In this document: positions 1 to 8,469 of the stretch, in pieces
Layout of the letters: the number at the start of each line of letters is the position of its first letter
Numbering within the stretch: position 1 is the stretch's first letter
Source: Entamoeba invadens IP1
Taxonomy: Eukaryota; Evosea; Mastigamoebida; Endamoebidae
DNA: 10,926 nucleotides
Direction: 5' to 3'
Assembly: GCF_000330505.1 (NCBI RefSeq)
Contig: NW_004440250.1
Coordinates: forward strand, 13,957 to 24,882
The notes under the pieces: generated by a model
The model's database searches: none
What the model saw: only the letters and a program-made list of their open reading frames with translations
Told to the model about the DNA's origin: nothing
Program-made: the position numbers and the translations under genes

Positions 1-195
1 TGATTTAGCAAACATAAAAAACAACATAACCAAAATTAAACAAATCATTTGGTCAAATATATGATCAATACATTTTAATTCAAAAAACAAAAACCTAAAA
101 AAACAATTAAGGCAACCGAGTTAAAACAAATTTGAACTTCATACATCCTTCAAGTTACCAACAATTTGCAAAAAAATGTTCAAAGCAGTTTGTCT

Positions 196-225
196 TTTAT
201 TCAATTCACTTGTGAATTGAATAAA
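196..225. repeat. Perfect 14-bp inverted repeat with a 2-nt centre
   Basis: Positions 196-209 (TTTATTCAATTCAC) are the exact reverse complement of 212-225, separated by TT. Arms this long and perfect are unlikely by chance even in AT-rich DNA. It could be a hairpin in RNA, a protein-binding palindrome or the scar of an element end. It overlaps the end of the weak coding-like frame at 201-315. Confidence 0.85.
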
Positions 226-315
226 TCCCATGTGAAGGTGTAAGTGAAAACCAAATCAGAACCATCACAATTATAACTTGAATCTATTACATGTATAATT
301 TCAGGATTTGATTAC
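201..315 (-). pseudogene. Possible decayed gene scrap, unidentified
   Basis: On the minus strand about 36 codons are open, without an ATG, ending in TGA at 201-203. The reading is rich in T, D, S and aromatic residues (for example DLVFTYTFTWDLFN) and uses several C-ending codons (TTC, TAC, ACC), unlike the surrounding spacer. A second open stretch lies just upstream in another frame, so a frameshifted remnant is possible. I do not recognise a family. It could equally be a chance open frame. Confidence 0.18.
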
Positions 316-689
316 AAATAAAAGCGTCTTGATATTATAATTGAATTCTTTGTTCGGCTCGATATTTTTATGAATCATAATAATAAATATAGAAACCAAT
401 AATAAACAGTGATTTATTTAAACAAAAAAACAATAATTAGTACTAACTGTCATACATATAACATTAACAATAAACACTCAAACTGTATATATTAATAATA
501 ATATCAATCAATTTTGATTTTTTTAAAATACTAAATGTTATGAACACTTTTAAAAAAGACAAAAATTGACAATTACACAATCAACCGTAAAGTCTTTATG
601 ACATGTTTCTTGACAGTTAATTACATTAAAAATGATAAAAATAATAGTATATTTTAATAAAATAAACTAAAATAACACAAATTAAAAAC

Positions 690-732
690 TGGTTTAATTT
701 ATTATAAATAAAAGAATAAAAATAGAAATTGT
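690..732 (-). terminator. Likely 3' end / polyadenylation region of the arrestin-like gene
   Basis: Directly after the TAA stop the minus strand is T-rich (TTTCTATTTTTATTCTTTTATTTATAA) with TATTT and TAAATT motifs. Entamoeba genes typically have very short 3' UTRs with a TA(A/T)TT-like signal next to a T-rich tract, so this is the probable processing site. The exact cleavage position cannot be read from sequence. Confidence 0.3.
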
Positions 733-2565
733 TTAGTAGTCGTAATTCACAGGGAAATACTCATCCCCTCTTTTTTCATAAATTGGTGGCGCAAATAGTT
801 TTTGTCTTAAAGTGTTTTGTGCCTCCATAGCTTTTTCCATTTCTCTATTATAAGGAAGTGAATAATCAAAATTTTCTCTAAATAATTCGCCGACCACATT
901 CCATCCATCTTTTTTCTCTCTTTCATCATAACACACTCGAATAAGTGCCTTACCCGAAACAATTGTATTTCCATCATTTCCACCTTTCAAATAGAACCAC
1001 GTCTCTATATTCCTCCCAAACTTCAGATGTGTCAAATCAAACTCCACGCATCCAAGAAACACGTCACTGATTAAAAATCTTTTATGATAAAAATAAACAA
1101 CAACATTCTTTCTATTTGGGTTTAATGGAATAACAAAACGAGCATTCTCGTAGACTTGGTCGACGCTTCTGACTTCTTTTGATTTCACCAATTTTCCACT
1201 TTCATTAATAACTGCGCAAAAGACAGTCGATGGCGTTTCAAAATCTTTTACACACAATCCAACAGACTCAACAACTTCGACTGTTAAAATTGGACTCGCG
1301 CAACCACTTAGAGCTGCTTGTGTGACTTCCAAGCTCTCCTCTTCTAAGTCCCACACCGCTTTCTTGTTGATATAGTCCACTATATATCGTTTACCTCGAT
1401 ATACCCCAAACACACACCCACTCGGCAACGTCTCAGACTCTAGAAGAGGATATTTGATATCAACACTTTGTTTGGTGGTATCCAAAACGACTCGGTTGAT
1501 GTGGTCCAACAACACTTCTTTGTGTCCGTTGGAGTCTATCACCACTTTCTCTATGCCACCGTCACAACACAGAAAATTTTGTGGCGGGTCGGGGAAGGTA
1601 TATTTTTCGTCGACAAAATGAATTGGACTTTTCTTTTGATGTTCTTCAATTTGTGCCTCGTCGGGGACATTAGATACTATATTAATATTATAAAGTGTTT
1701 CTATATGGTCTTCCGTCTCTTTTTTAGGATTTTGTACCATTTCTATTGCTATGAAATACATCACATTCACGTCTATTCTATTTAAACTGGGCGGTAAAGT
1801 AATATCTTGATGAAAGACTATTTTAGTCTCACTTATTCGTTGTGCGCCACTTATTTCTTCTGTTTGAATAACATTTTTGTAATTGAAGTAGTATGTGCTA
1901 TACATTTGTATTAACGAAACTTTGTAATCTTGATTCTCATGTGGACTTCTTGACTCAATCTTTATATGAAAAATGATGTCTTCCCCTATAAAAAACTCCT
2001 TTTTTGAAATTAGAAGAGTCACCATGGACTCCCCCATCATAAAACAATTTCGAATTTCCGTAAATATCACTTTTTCGATAACTGGCATACTAAATACGAC
2101 GGGAAACAGGGTTACATCACCTTTTAATAATTTCTTCTTACTTACAAAGAAAGGTGTAACTCCATAACAAAAATCAATTTTTGTATGGTCTTCATTATAT
2201 AAAGACGAAGGTGGGGTGTTAAGAGGGACTTTAAATGAAAAAGGAAACGTGTAAACCCCCGGAATATACTCTTTTTCAAGTCGACTCTTTGCACCAATTA
2301 ATTCTATTATATCTATTTGGTTTGAATTAATATCAGTCGTGTTTTGCAAATAGAAAGCTTGTCGTTCGTTATTATAATTTATGGAAGCAGGATATGGCAT
2401 TATTACCTTGGTTTTATTCGTTTCCATTCTTAAAGTAGTGTATCTCATTGATATTTCAAGGTACCCATAACTTAATGTTATCGAAGAAACAGTTTCAAAA
2501 ACAACATAACCAGTAATAATCTCGTCAAAACGCCCAGATTTGGTTATAACAGCACTTAATTTCAT
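733..2565 (-). CDS. Arrestin-fold adaptor with WW-like domain, C2 domain and PPxY tail
   Basis: An intact, intronless gene of 610 codons. The open frame runs five codons further upstream (to 2580), but the first ATG is at 2563-2565 and is the credible start. Residues about 3-160 fit an arrestin N domain (GVYTFPFSF at 103-111, followed by PL-TPPSS). Residues about 168-302 fit an arrestin C domain (KKEFFIGEDIIFHIKIES). Residues 380-407 look like a WW domain: LPSG, then GKRYIVDY and a Trp at the normal spacing, although the first signature Trp is Cys. Residues about 426-545 resemble a C2 domain (LTVEVVESVGL, SDVFLGCVEFDL, WFYLKG) but lack an obvious set of calcium-binding aspartates. The tail has PPIY (593-596), a PPxY motif. 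No signal peptide or membrane segment is seen. Alpha-arrestins use PPxY motifs to recruit WW-containing Nedd4 ligases to membrane cargo, so a cytosolic trafficking or ubiquitylation adaptor is the likely role. The arrestin call is firm; WW and C2 rest on motif reading. Confidence 0.85.
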   Translation of the reverse strand: MKLSAVITKSGRFDEIITGYVVFETVSSITLSYGYLEISMRYTTLRMETNKTKVIMPYPASINYNNERQAFYLQNTTDINSNQIDIIELIGAKSRLEKEYIPGVYTFPFSFKVPLNTPPSSLYNEDHTKIDFCYGVTPFFVSKKKLLKGDVTLFPVVFSMPVIEKVIFTEIRNCFMMGESMVTLLISKKEFFIGEDIIFHIKIESRSPHENQDYKVSLIQMYSTYYFNYKNVIQTEEISGAQRISETKIVFHQDITLPPSLNRIDVNVMYFIAIEMVQNPKKETEDHIETLYNINIVSNVPDEAQIEEHQKKSPIHFVDEKYTFPDPPQNFLCCDGGIEKVVIDSNGHKEVLLDHINRVVLDTTKQSVDIKYPLLESETLPSGCVFGVYRGKRYIVDYINKKAVWDLEEESLEVTQAALSGCASPILTVEVVESVGLCVKDFETPSTVFCAVINESGKLVKSKEVRSVDQVYENARFVIPLNPNRKNVVVYFYHKRFLISDVFLGCVEFDLTHLKFGRNIETWFYLKGGNDGNTIVSGKALIRVCYDEREKKDGWNVVGELFRENFDYSLPYNREMEKAMEAQNTLRQKLFAPPIYEKRGDEYFPVNYDY

Positions 2566-2640
2566 TATTTGTATTTTCAATTCGGAATAAAAAGTTTGAA
2601 TGTTTTTGAATTGTTATTAATTGTTATTAATTGGTATTAT
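2566..2640 (-). promoter_or_regulatory. Probable core promoter and short 5' UTR of the arrestin-like gene
   Basis: Entamoeba transcripts usually start within a few tens of bases of the ATG. The ATG sits in an A-rich context (ACAAATAATG). Upstream on the minus strand is AAAACATTCAAAC, a loose match to the Entamoeba initiator AAAAATTCA, and a TTTTTATTCC tract. No clear GTATTTAAA TATA-type element is seen. The 10-bp repeat at 2611-2640 lies just beyond. Confidence 0.3.
2611..2640. repeat. Three tandem 10-bp units upstream of the gene
   Basis: TTGTTATTAA occurs twice exactly (2611-2620, 2621-2630) and a third, diverged copy TTGGTATTAT follows (2631-2640). The period is close to one helical turn and the array lies 46-75 bp upstream of the ATG, so it could be a protein-binding array. 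Simple slippage in AT-rich DNA is the plain alternative. Confidence 0.6.
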
Positions 2641-2785
2641 TATCAAAAATGTCTAATATTGATTAATTTAATTTTATTCAAAAATACATTTTTTTATTCG
2701 TTGAATTTATTAATCATAAATAATATAGTAAGTTTATTATAATTATATTATATACTTGTATTTTGGATTGTGATCAAATGTTATA

Positions 2786-3037
2786 TAGTCAAAGGCGTAT
2801 ATTTGTCGTGAATCCAGCAGAAAAACGTATCTATTTGTCGTAAATGAGTGAATTTTGTAAAAAATTCTATTTAATATTGAAATTTATTTTTTATAAAAAA
2901 TTTAGTTTTTAATTCAACAAAAGTTACAGATTCAAGAACAAAATATTTAATTGTCGTACACCAAAATGATTGGTTAGTTGTGCGACAATTAAGCAACTTC
3001 GACAATTATAATTACGACAAATAGACGCATTTGACTG
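2786..3037. mobile_element. Tc1/mariner-type MITE (non-autonomous, 252 bp)
   Basis: The left end (TAGTCAAAGGCGTATATTTG) and the reverse complement of the right end (CAGTCAAATGCGTCTATTTG) match at 22 of the first 26 bases. Each end is flanked by TA (2784-2785 and 3038-3039), the target duplication of the Tc1/mariner superfamily, whose ends often begin CAGT. The hexamer TTGTCG occurs three times on the left half (2803, 2835, 2951) and three times inverted on the right half (2983, 3000, 3015), giving subterminal repeats. There is no transposase open frame, so it would need one in trans. DNA transposons including mariner are known from E. invadens and E. moshkovskii. It sits about 220 bp upstream of the arrestin-like gene. 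Confidence 0.72.
2949..2990. repeat. Internal hairpin of the MITE
   Basis: AATTGTCGTACA at 2949-2960 pairs with TGTGCGACAATT at 2979-2990, 12 bp with one G-T mismatch and an 18-nt loop. It reuses the TTGTCG hexamer found in the element ends, so it may be a nested transposase-binding site. Confidence 0.65.
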
Positions 3038-3276
3038 TAATTACACAAACAACCAACAAATATCTTATTTTAGTTAACTGGTAAAAACAAAAATAATTAT
3101 GTTTGTAAGGTTAAATTATTAGTTAATTCACATTTTTATACACTTTTAATAATTTTAAAAAAAGTAATATTATTATTATATTAAGACAACGTCTTACATT
3201 AATAATTCAAATGTTTGTTTAACAATAAACAATAACCAATAGCCGGGTTTAAAGATATAACAATTTCTTCGTTAAA

Positions 3277-3378
3277 TCATTCACTTTCCTTTGAATTTGC
3301 ATATTGGTGAAGTAAAAATCTAGTCGCAGAAAACTCCAGTTCAATAAGAAGCTCTGTTGCTGTTATTGCAAAGAACAT
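3277..3378 (-). CDS. Possible 33-codon micro-ORF or C-terminal gene scrap
   Basis: An ATG at 3376-3378 opens 33 codons ending in TGA at 3277-3279. The peptide (with TATELLIELEFSATRFLL) reads like an amphipathic or hydrophobic helix, and local G+C is higher than in the flanks. An overlapping frame is also open, which weakens the case. No family is recognised. It may be the tail of a decayed gene together with 3429-3583, since both lie on the minus strand. Confidence 0.2.
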   Translation of the reverse strand: MFFAITATELLIELEFSATRFLLHQYANSKESE

Positions 3379-3428
3379 TTGTATTGATTTGCATAGTCTT
3401 GAGTATTTTTATTTGATATTTTTTGCAT

Positions 3429-3583
3429 TTATTTTTGATAATAAACAACATATCTCACACAACTATTGTCGTTGTCATCACAATATTGATCAAACTCTGT
3501 TTTACAAGTTTGAGGTTTTGTATTGTAATATCTCATGCATCTGAATCAGTGACATAGTTGTTAACAATTTTTGTGTTTTCCAT
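3429..3583 (-). pseudogene. Possible frameshifted small cysteine-containing gene scrap
   Basis: An ATG at 3581-3583 starts about 16 codons that stop at a TGA. A different frame takes over at almost the same base and stays open to a TAA at 3429-3431, reading CMRYYNTKPQTCKTEFDQYC and then an Asp/Asn-rich run and CVRYVVYYQK. The regularly spaced Cys and acidic residues look protein-like. One indel would join the two halves. No family is recognised. Confidence 0.2.
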
Positions 3584-4604
3584 ATAATTAAATTTTGATT
3601 TTTTAATGGTTATTTTTTCATTTTAATAATAATTTTATCTCTTATTTCTTTTTTTATTTCCAAATTTTTAAATCCAGATAACTTGTATTCAGGAGTAACA
3701 AAAGTTGAAAAAAAGATAACACGTATTCATAAAATATACGTTAAAACTGTACAATATTTCGTTTAGTGTCAGCAACACCCATAATTCGACACACCCAAAA
3801 ATATAATTGGAACAAAAAACATCTGAACTTTTTTGACAATTTCATTTTTACATTACAGTTGATATTGTTCATTTTTAATGATAAATAATAATGTGTTGTT
3901 GTTATACTTCCGTATTTTGGACTCAATTTTTCACAACAACTTCAGTTTCACAAGAAATTAAGTAGTCTATATATACTATAATTATTTTAATTAAACATGG
4001 TAAAATCAAGTTTATTGAAGGTTCATATGCACTTCTAGTTTTTTCAATGAATGTGTTTACCTTTTTAAAATACATTTAAATTTTCTATTAAATTCCATTA
4101 TTTTTGTTCAAGTCATTTTACATTTTTAGTTTAATCATTAAATCAATTGCATTTTTATTAAACTTCCGAATGTTGTAAATAGAGTGTTAAATATTGTAAC
4201 GACTCTTTCAACAACATGAATTTTTTCATTTGAAACTCACCAAAAATTGAATTCAACTATTTAATTGTTTTTTTAACAAATTTCTTATTTGTCTTTTATT
4301 TCTTTAACTAATCTGTCTACATTAAATTATAACACCTTGAAGGCAACAATTGTATTGGTTGGATTGTTATTGTTGACAATTAAATATAATATTTTTATTT
4401 TTGCATCTAATATTGAGTAGTAAAAAGAAAAAAAATCATGGTCAATTTATAAGGTTTTTTATTGAGTTTGTGAATTCTGCAAAATATCTTTATATTTGAC
4501 ACAAAAACTCATTAATACCACCATTTAACCTTTCAATTGTATTATTTGGATTTCAATTATCTCAAATATTTTATTTTTCGAAAAAACGATATGTGTTGAA
4601 GTCC

Positions 4605-5190
4605 TTGCTTTTGCAAGAACTTCAACTCCCTCAGCCGTAGTCTCAGTTTTCAACCCGACCAAATGAGCGAGGTTATTATATCTCTCGTCAGCCATACACA
4701 TACAAGTTGTACTTTGGACACATCGCCAACTTTCTTGGAACAACACCATTGTATCGAATAACATGTGGTAACAACATTGCAACAGATCGACCATATGGAA
4801 TATGGAAAGCAGCTCCTATTTTATGGACCATTGAGTGAAAAATCTTAAGGGACGCGGAAGAAACAGCCAAACCAGCAATGATAGCAACGTTGTGCACCTC
4901 CTCTCTGGCAACAAAACCCCGTTGAACAACTCGACCAAGTTGTCGAAGACTAATTCGACTGCTTCTTTAGCAAGACCATCTTTGTATTTATCAGCCATAA
5001 CCGAGACATAAGCCTCAACTGCATGGACCAAAAAATCGATACCACAGTCTGCTATAGCTCTTTTGGTAATGAGACACAGAACATTGGGTCGATGATAGCA
5101 ACTGATGGAGTCAATAATAATCTTCAAGTGGACACTTCTTGTTGGTTTCAATGTTCGAGGTGGAATGACTTCAGACGCCGTGCTAGTTGT
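4605..5190 (-). pseudogene. Broken fragment of an AdhE-type iron alcohol dehydrogenase
   Basis: The fragment matches the C-terminal iron-ADH half of bifunctional aldehyde-alcohol dehydrogenase (EhADH2/AdhE, which ferments acetyl-CoA to ethanol and is usually about 870 residues). In order: LTTSTASEV; then GIDFLVHAVEAYVSV, with the Asp and first His that bind iron; then, after a frameshift near 4905, HSMVHKIGAAFHIPYG and LLPHVIRYNG; then, after another frameshift near 4690, ADERYNNLAHLVGL to about EVLAKA. The family's final ligand in HIPHG is Tyr here (codon at 4793-4795), a C-to-T change that would remove an iron ligand. No start, no N-terminal aldehyde dehydrogenase half and no C-terminus are present. 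It abuts the myosin fragment on the opposite strand with no spacer. Identity is firm; function is lost. Confidence 0.88.
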
Positions 5191-5194
5191 CAAA

Positions 5195-6800
5195 GAATTC
5201 ATGAAATCAATTTGTGAGAAGGATGGCAAGAGTGTACACTGAAGAATTCAAGTATGGTAAGATCAAGATTTTCTCCAAGGTTTGTGTTCTTGCTAAAATT
5301 GAAGAGAGGAGAAGAGTCGATGAGGAACCACAACTAAGGACAAAGAAATTGAAGCTTTGAAGAAGAAGCTTGCTGAAGAAATTGCAAAGAGAGAAGTCGC
5401 TGAGATGGCACTTTCTGAGATGAAAATCAAGAACGTCGACTTGGAAGCTTTAGTTAAAAAGCTTAAAGAAGATATTGAGTCAAAGAATGTTTCACTTGAC
5501 AAGGCTGATATGAAGTCACAAAAGATAAAGAACACATTGAGGAACTCCAAGGTGATATTAAGAGAGGAAAAGAAGACTTGAGCAAGTTAACCACTGAGTA
5601 CAAGTAACTTGAAGCCGATAATCAAAGACTTTAAGATGAAATTACTGAGCATAAAGCGACTATTGCTAAGAAGGATAGTGTCATCACTGAGTTGAACAAA
5701 GACATTGAAGATAAGGAAGGCGAAATTTCCGATTTATAGAAGAAGCTTGAAGCCGAAGAAGACAATTCAAAGGATCTTGAGACACAATTACGCGTGAAAG
5801 AAGACGACATTGCTTATTTGGAGAAGGAGGTTGCTGTGTTGAAAGATCAAAACACTCGACTTGATGCTGCTAAGAAAAATATGAAAAAGTGGTCTATCGA
5901 ACGCAACGAAGATTGAGAATTATGAATAACAGATTAATGCACTTGAAGCACAAAAGAAGATGGATTTGGACGACAAAGCGGATGCTGAGAATATTGCAGC
6001 GGACCAATCTGATAGAAGAAAGAATATAGAAGACCAAATCAAAGCACTCAATGCCAAGTCTCGTCACTTAAAGTCCAAGTCAGTGCACCAGCTTCTGTTG
6101 CTCAAGAAGAAGAGAAGAACATGTTGAATGCAAGAATTCCTGGAGTTTAAACTCAACCAGATGAAGAAAGACAGAAGGCTGACAGTGCAGATGTTGCTTG
6201 AAAAGTTGATGAGAGCAAATTGCAGGAAGTCCAGTTCAACTTAGATAAAACAAATAACACTAAAGAAAAGTTGATAAAAAAGGTTAATGAGTTGATAGTC
6301 CAAGTTGATCAACTCACTGATGAGAAGAAGAAGGATGAGAAGGATTTGGAGAAAATGGACAAGATGATCAAAGACTCGAATGCTAAAGTTGACAAGGCAC
6401 AGAAGCAACTTGACACTACAAATGATGACAAAGATGGCAATGAAGCGATGAAACAGAAATACCAAGACGAACTGAAGAGCGTTAGAACTGAACTTGATCA
6501 AGAAAAGAAAGACCACTCCAAGACCCAATTGATTAAAGGAAAGTACGAGAAAGATATCGCTGAAATTATAGTCAGAGCTGAAACTCTTGAGAAGAAGTCC
6601 AAATGGCTGAACAAGAGAAGGTTAAGACTATGAGAAACTATAAAGAACACATTAAAAGAGTTGATAAAAACAATAACCGAACTCGACGAAAAATGAACAT
6701 GATTACTTTGAAAAACAATCTAAAATGAGAACAGAGTTGAAGACTATTTGAAAAATTTGCTAAGACTTACAAACAGTCAAAAAAAATGCGAAAAGAAGTT
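5195..6800 (+). pseudogene. Broken myosin II heavy chain: end of motor plus coiled-coil tail
   Basis: The fragment begins at the converter/neck (EFMKSICEKDGKSVH, then EEFKYGKIKIFSK and VLAKIEERR, equivalent to the ...GKTKIFF-GVLA-IEE motif ending myosin motor domains). It then runs into a long heptad-rich, K/E/Q-rich rod typical of conventional myosin. Frame changes occur near 5235, 5340, 5575, 5910, 6060, 6610 and 6690. In-frame stops include 5605, 5632, 5737, 5927, 6148, 6199, 6749 and 6761. The longest open piece is 6220-6633 (starting at TTG, not a real start). The motor's ATP and actin sites are absent. Rod identity alone could be any coiled coil, but the neck motif makes myosin II the best call. 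The fragment ends abruptly where the HSP101 piece begins on the other strand. Confidence 0.82.
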
Positions 6801-7995
6801 GAAAATGTTCTTGAACTCAATTGTTTCTCCTTTACTATCATGTGAGGTGCACGTAATCAAGCACCTGTAGCAACACATCAAACAGAACAACGTTGTTATG
6901 TGATCTTCTTCTGACAACCTCTGTCGATCAATCGTGAGACGTTGTGCGACATATATTCCCACTCATGTCGGTTTTGATGATGTTGTTCTCGTCATCAAAC
7001 AGTTGATCTGCAAGTGTTTTTGCAAGCTCCGGTTTGCCAACATCATTCATCCCGAGGAATATGAACGAGTCGATCGCTTGTCTAAGCCAAGACCACTTCT
7101 GCTTCTCAGAATAGCCTCAGAGACCGCAATCACAACCTCGTCCTGCCCAACAACTCTATTATGCGGCTCGTCACCAAGTTTCAGGAGTCTTGTCTTCTCA
7201 CTGTGTCGTTCTGCTTACTAAAATGTCTATCCATTAACTCACAACGTCTTCAATCAGCTGTGGGGTCACTTGCAACGACAGCATCGATTTCTCTTTTGTC
7301 TGGTTCTTCAATTCAGTGAGTCGTATCTTTGCTTCTGGAATTGCATAACACTTCAAGTCTGCGACAATCTCAAAGATTTTGTTGTCTGCTTCAGCTCTTT
7401 CAAGAGCGATCTTATCGATTGTCAGTTGTGTGTCTTTTTTTTCCAAGTTGTCAATCTCCTCTGGCTGCGAGTTCTTTTGTGCGAATAGTGTTGCACACGA
7501 CTCATGACCAAATCGATTGCTTGTATGGCAAGAACTTTGTATTAATTTCACTTTTTGACAGCTGCAACAAGAGCCGAGTCAGTGAATTTCAGTCCGTGGT
7601 GGCTCTTATACTTCTCAATGATGCCTCTCACGATGTACAAAGTGTCCTCTTTGCTAAGCGGCGTAGACCTGCTGAAATTGTCCCTCAAATACACCGTCTA
7701 TCTCAACGTACTTTCTGTATTCTTTATGTGTTGTCACTTCAATGCACCACAACTCCCCTCTCGACAATATTGGCTTCAGGATGTTTGCCGCATCCATTGC
7801 ACCCTCTCCGGTTGCACCAGCACCCAAGACAGTGTGGATCTTATCAATAAACAGAATAATTGGGTTCTTTGATTCTTTCACCTTCTTCAAGATCGCCTTC
7901 AGTCGTTCCTCAAACTGCTTTCTGTGCTGCGCACCAGCAATCAGAGCACCCATATCAAGTGCAATAACTCTGCACTGCAAGTTTGAAGGAACACA
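6800..7995 (-). pseudogene. Broken HSP101/ClpB disaggregase fragment
   Basis: Read from high to low coordinates this follows ClpB order. First comes nucleotide-binding domain 1 from [20 protein letters not shown] through [15 protein letters not shown] and [18 protein letters not shown] to QFQQVYA. After frameshifts come EDTLYIVRGI-EKYKSHHGLKFTDSALVAA, AIDLV, and the middle coiled-coil region (about 7234-7500). Next is domain 2: [51 protein letters not shown] and KGETIEFKN. Key residues are gone: the Walker B Glu is Lys (7840-7842), the arginine-finger region reads EGQFQQ instead of ERRFQQ, and the second Walker A Thr is Pro (7030-7032). Sequence between DMSG and VLLQVLD is largely deleted. 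ClpB proteins are normally about 860 residues and hexameric. This piece lacks the N-domain and C-terminus and cannot work. Confidence 0.88.
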
Positions 7996-8034
7996 TCTTT
8001 CGAACTTTTACTATCCGCGGCACCAAACTTTTTA

Positions 8035-8465
8035 CATGTATCACCAAACCAATAAGCCGACAAAGAAACCAACGCTTAGAGCTATAGTTATAGAATCAGA
8101 AGCTAACGCTATTGATTGCAGCTATTAGATTTTCAATTCAGAGCAAAGTACGAAACAGAATTGGAAGGAATTGAAACGGAAAAGGAAGAATTACAGAACG
8201 GTGCAACTAAATAATAAAAAAAGCGAAATGGTAGACAAGAAAGACTGAGTAGGCCTAGAGAAATATTGCATGTTTCGAACAGAAGCAGTTTATATGCAAA
8301 TTGAAAAAACACAAGTTGATATGAAGAAGACACAACCATCAGCCGGAGACGGTGAATTGTTGAGTTGAAGGGCTTGAGATGATCTGAACAACAGACAGTT
8401 TGAAGTTGATTAAGTAAGTGTAAAAATTGAGAAAGCTAAGAACACTTTGAAATCAAGCAAAATAC
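8035..8465 (+). pseudogene. Second myosin-type coiled-coil tail fragment
   Basis: Open pieces in several frames read as coiled-coil rod: ADKETNA, then LEL-stop-L-stop-NQKLT (TAG at 8085 and 8091), FRAKYETELEGIETEKEELQ, and TEAVYMQIEKTQVDMKKTQP. A TAA at 8053 follows Asn-Gln in the frame reading ADKETNA. Strand and composition match the myosin tail at 5195-6800, so the HSP101 fragment lies between two same-strand rod pieces. Whether the two are consecutive in one parent gene cannot be judged without an alignment. The family call is weaker than for the first piece because no motor residues are present. Confidence 0.6.
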
Positions 8466-8469
8466 AAAA

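Larger units (their letters stand above)
1..690. other. AT-rich spacer downstream of the arrestin-like gene
   Basis: This stretch is dominated by A/T runs with stops in every frame. I see no intact gene, tRNA or rRNA. Two things stand out in it and are listed separately: a perfect hairpin at 196-225, and a short coding-like minus-strand frame at 201-315 with locally higher G+C. Confidence 0.7.
3040..4600. other. AT-rich spacer between the MITE and the fragment block
   Basis: Long A/T runs and stops in all frames. No intact gene or structured RNA was recognised. Two short minus-strand scraps with coding-like composition (3277-3378 and 3429-3583) are listed separately. The open minus frame at 3741-3926 has no recognisable motif and is probably chance. 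Confidence 0.6.

Noticed and set aside
1468..2167. Plus-strand open frames at 1468-1785 and 1973-2167
   Set aside because: They lie opposite the intact arrestin-like gene, have no recognisable motifs and look like shadows.
3741..3926. 61-codon minus-strand frame
   Set aside because: No domain or clear codon bias, and it lies in A/T-rich spacer. Likely chance.
5581..6150. Reassigned genetic code (TAA/TAG read as Gln), as in ciliates
   Set aside because: The 610-codon arrestin-like gene has no internal TAA/TAG and encodes Gln with CAA/CAG. The fragments also have frameshifts, deletions and lost catalytic residues, so decay explains the stops.
6220..6633. A stand-alone 137-residue coiled-coil protein
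   Set aside because: It starts at TTG, and the same frame continues upstream through stops with myosin-like sequence. It is the longest open piece of the pseudogene.
7270..8128. Plus-strand open frames over the HSP101 fragment (up to 173 codons)
   Set aside because: The minus strand gives clear ClpB motifs over the same bases. The plus frames are low-complexity antisense readings, one running by chance into the myosin-tail piece.
4605..8465. Introns explaining the frame changes
   Set aside because: Breaks fall inside conserved motifs, and several need only one or two bases. I saw no GTTTGT...AG pairs that restore the frames.
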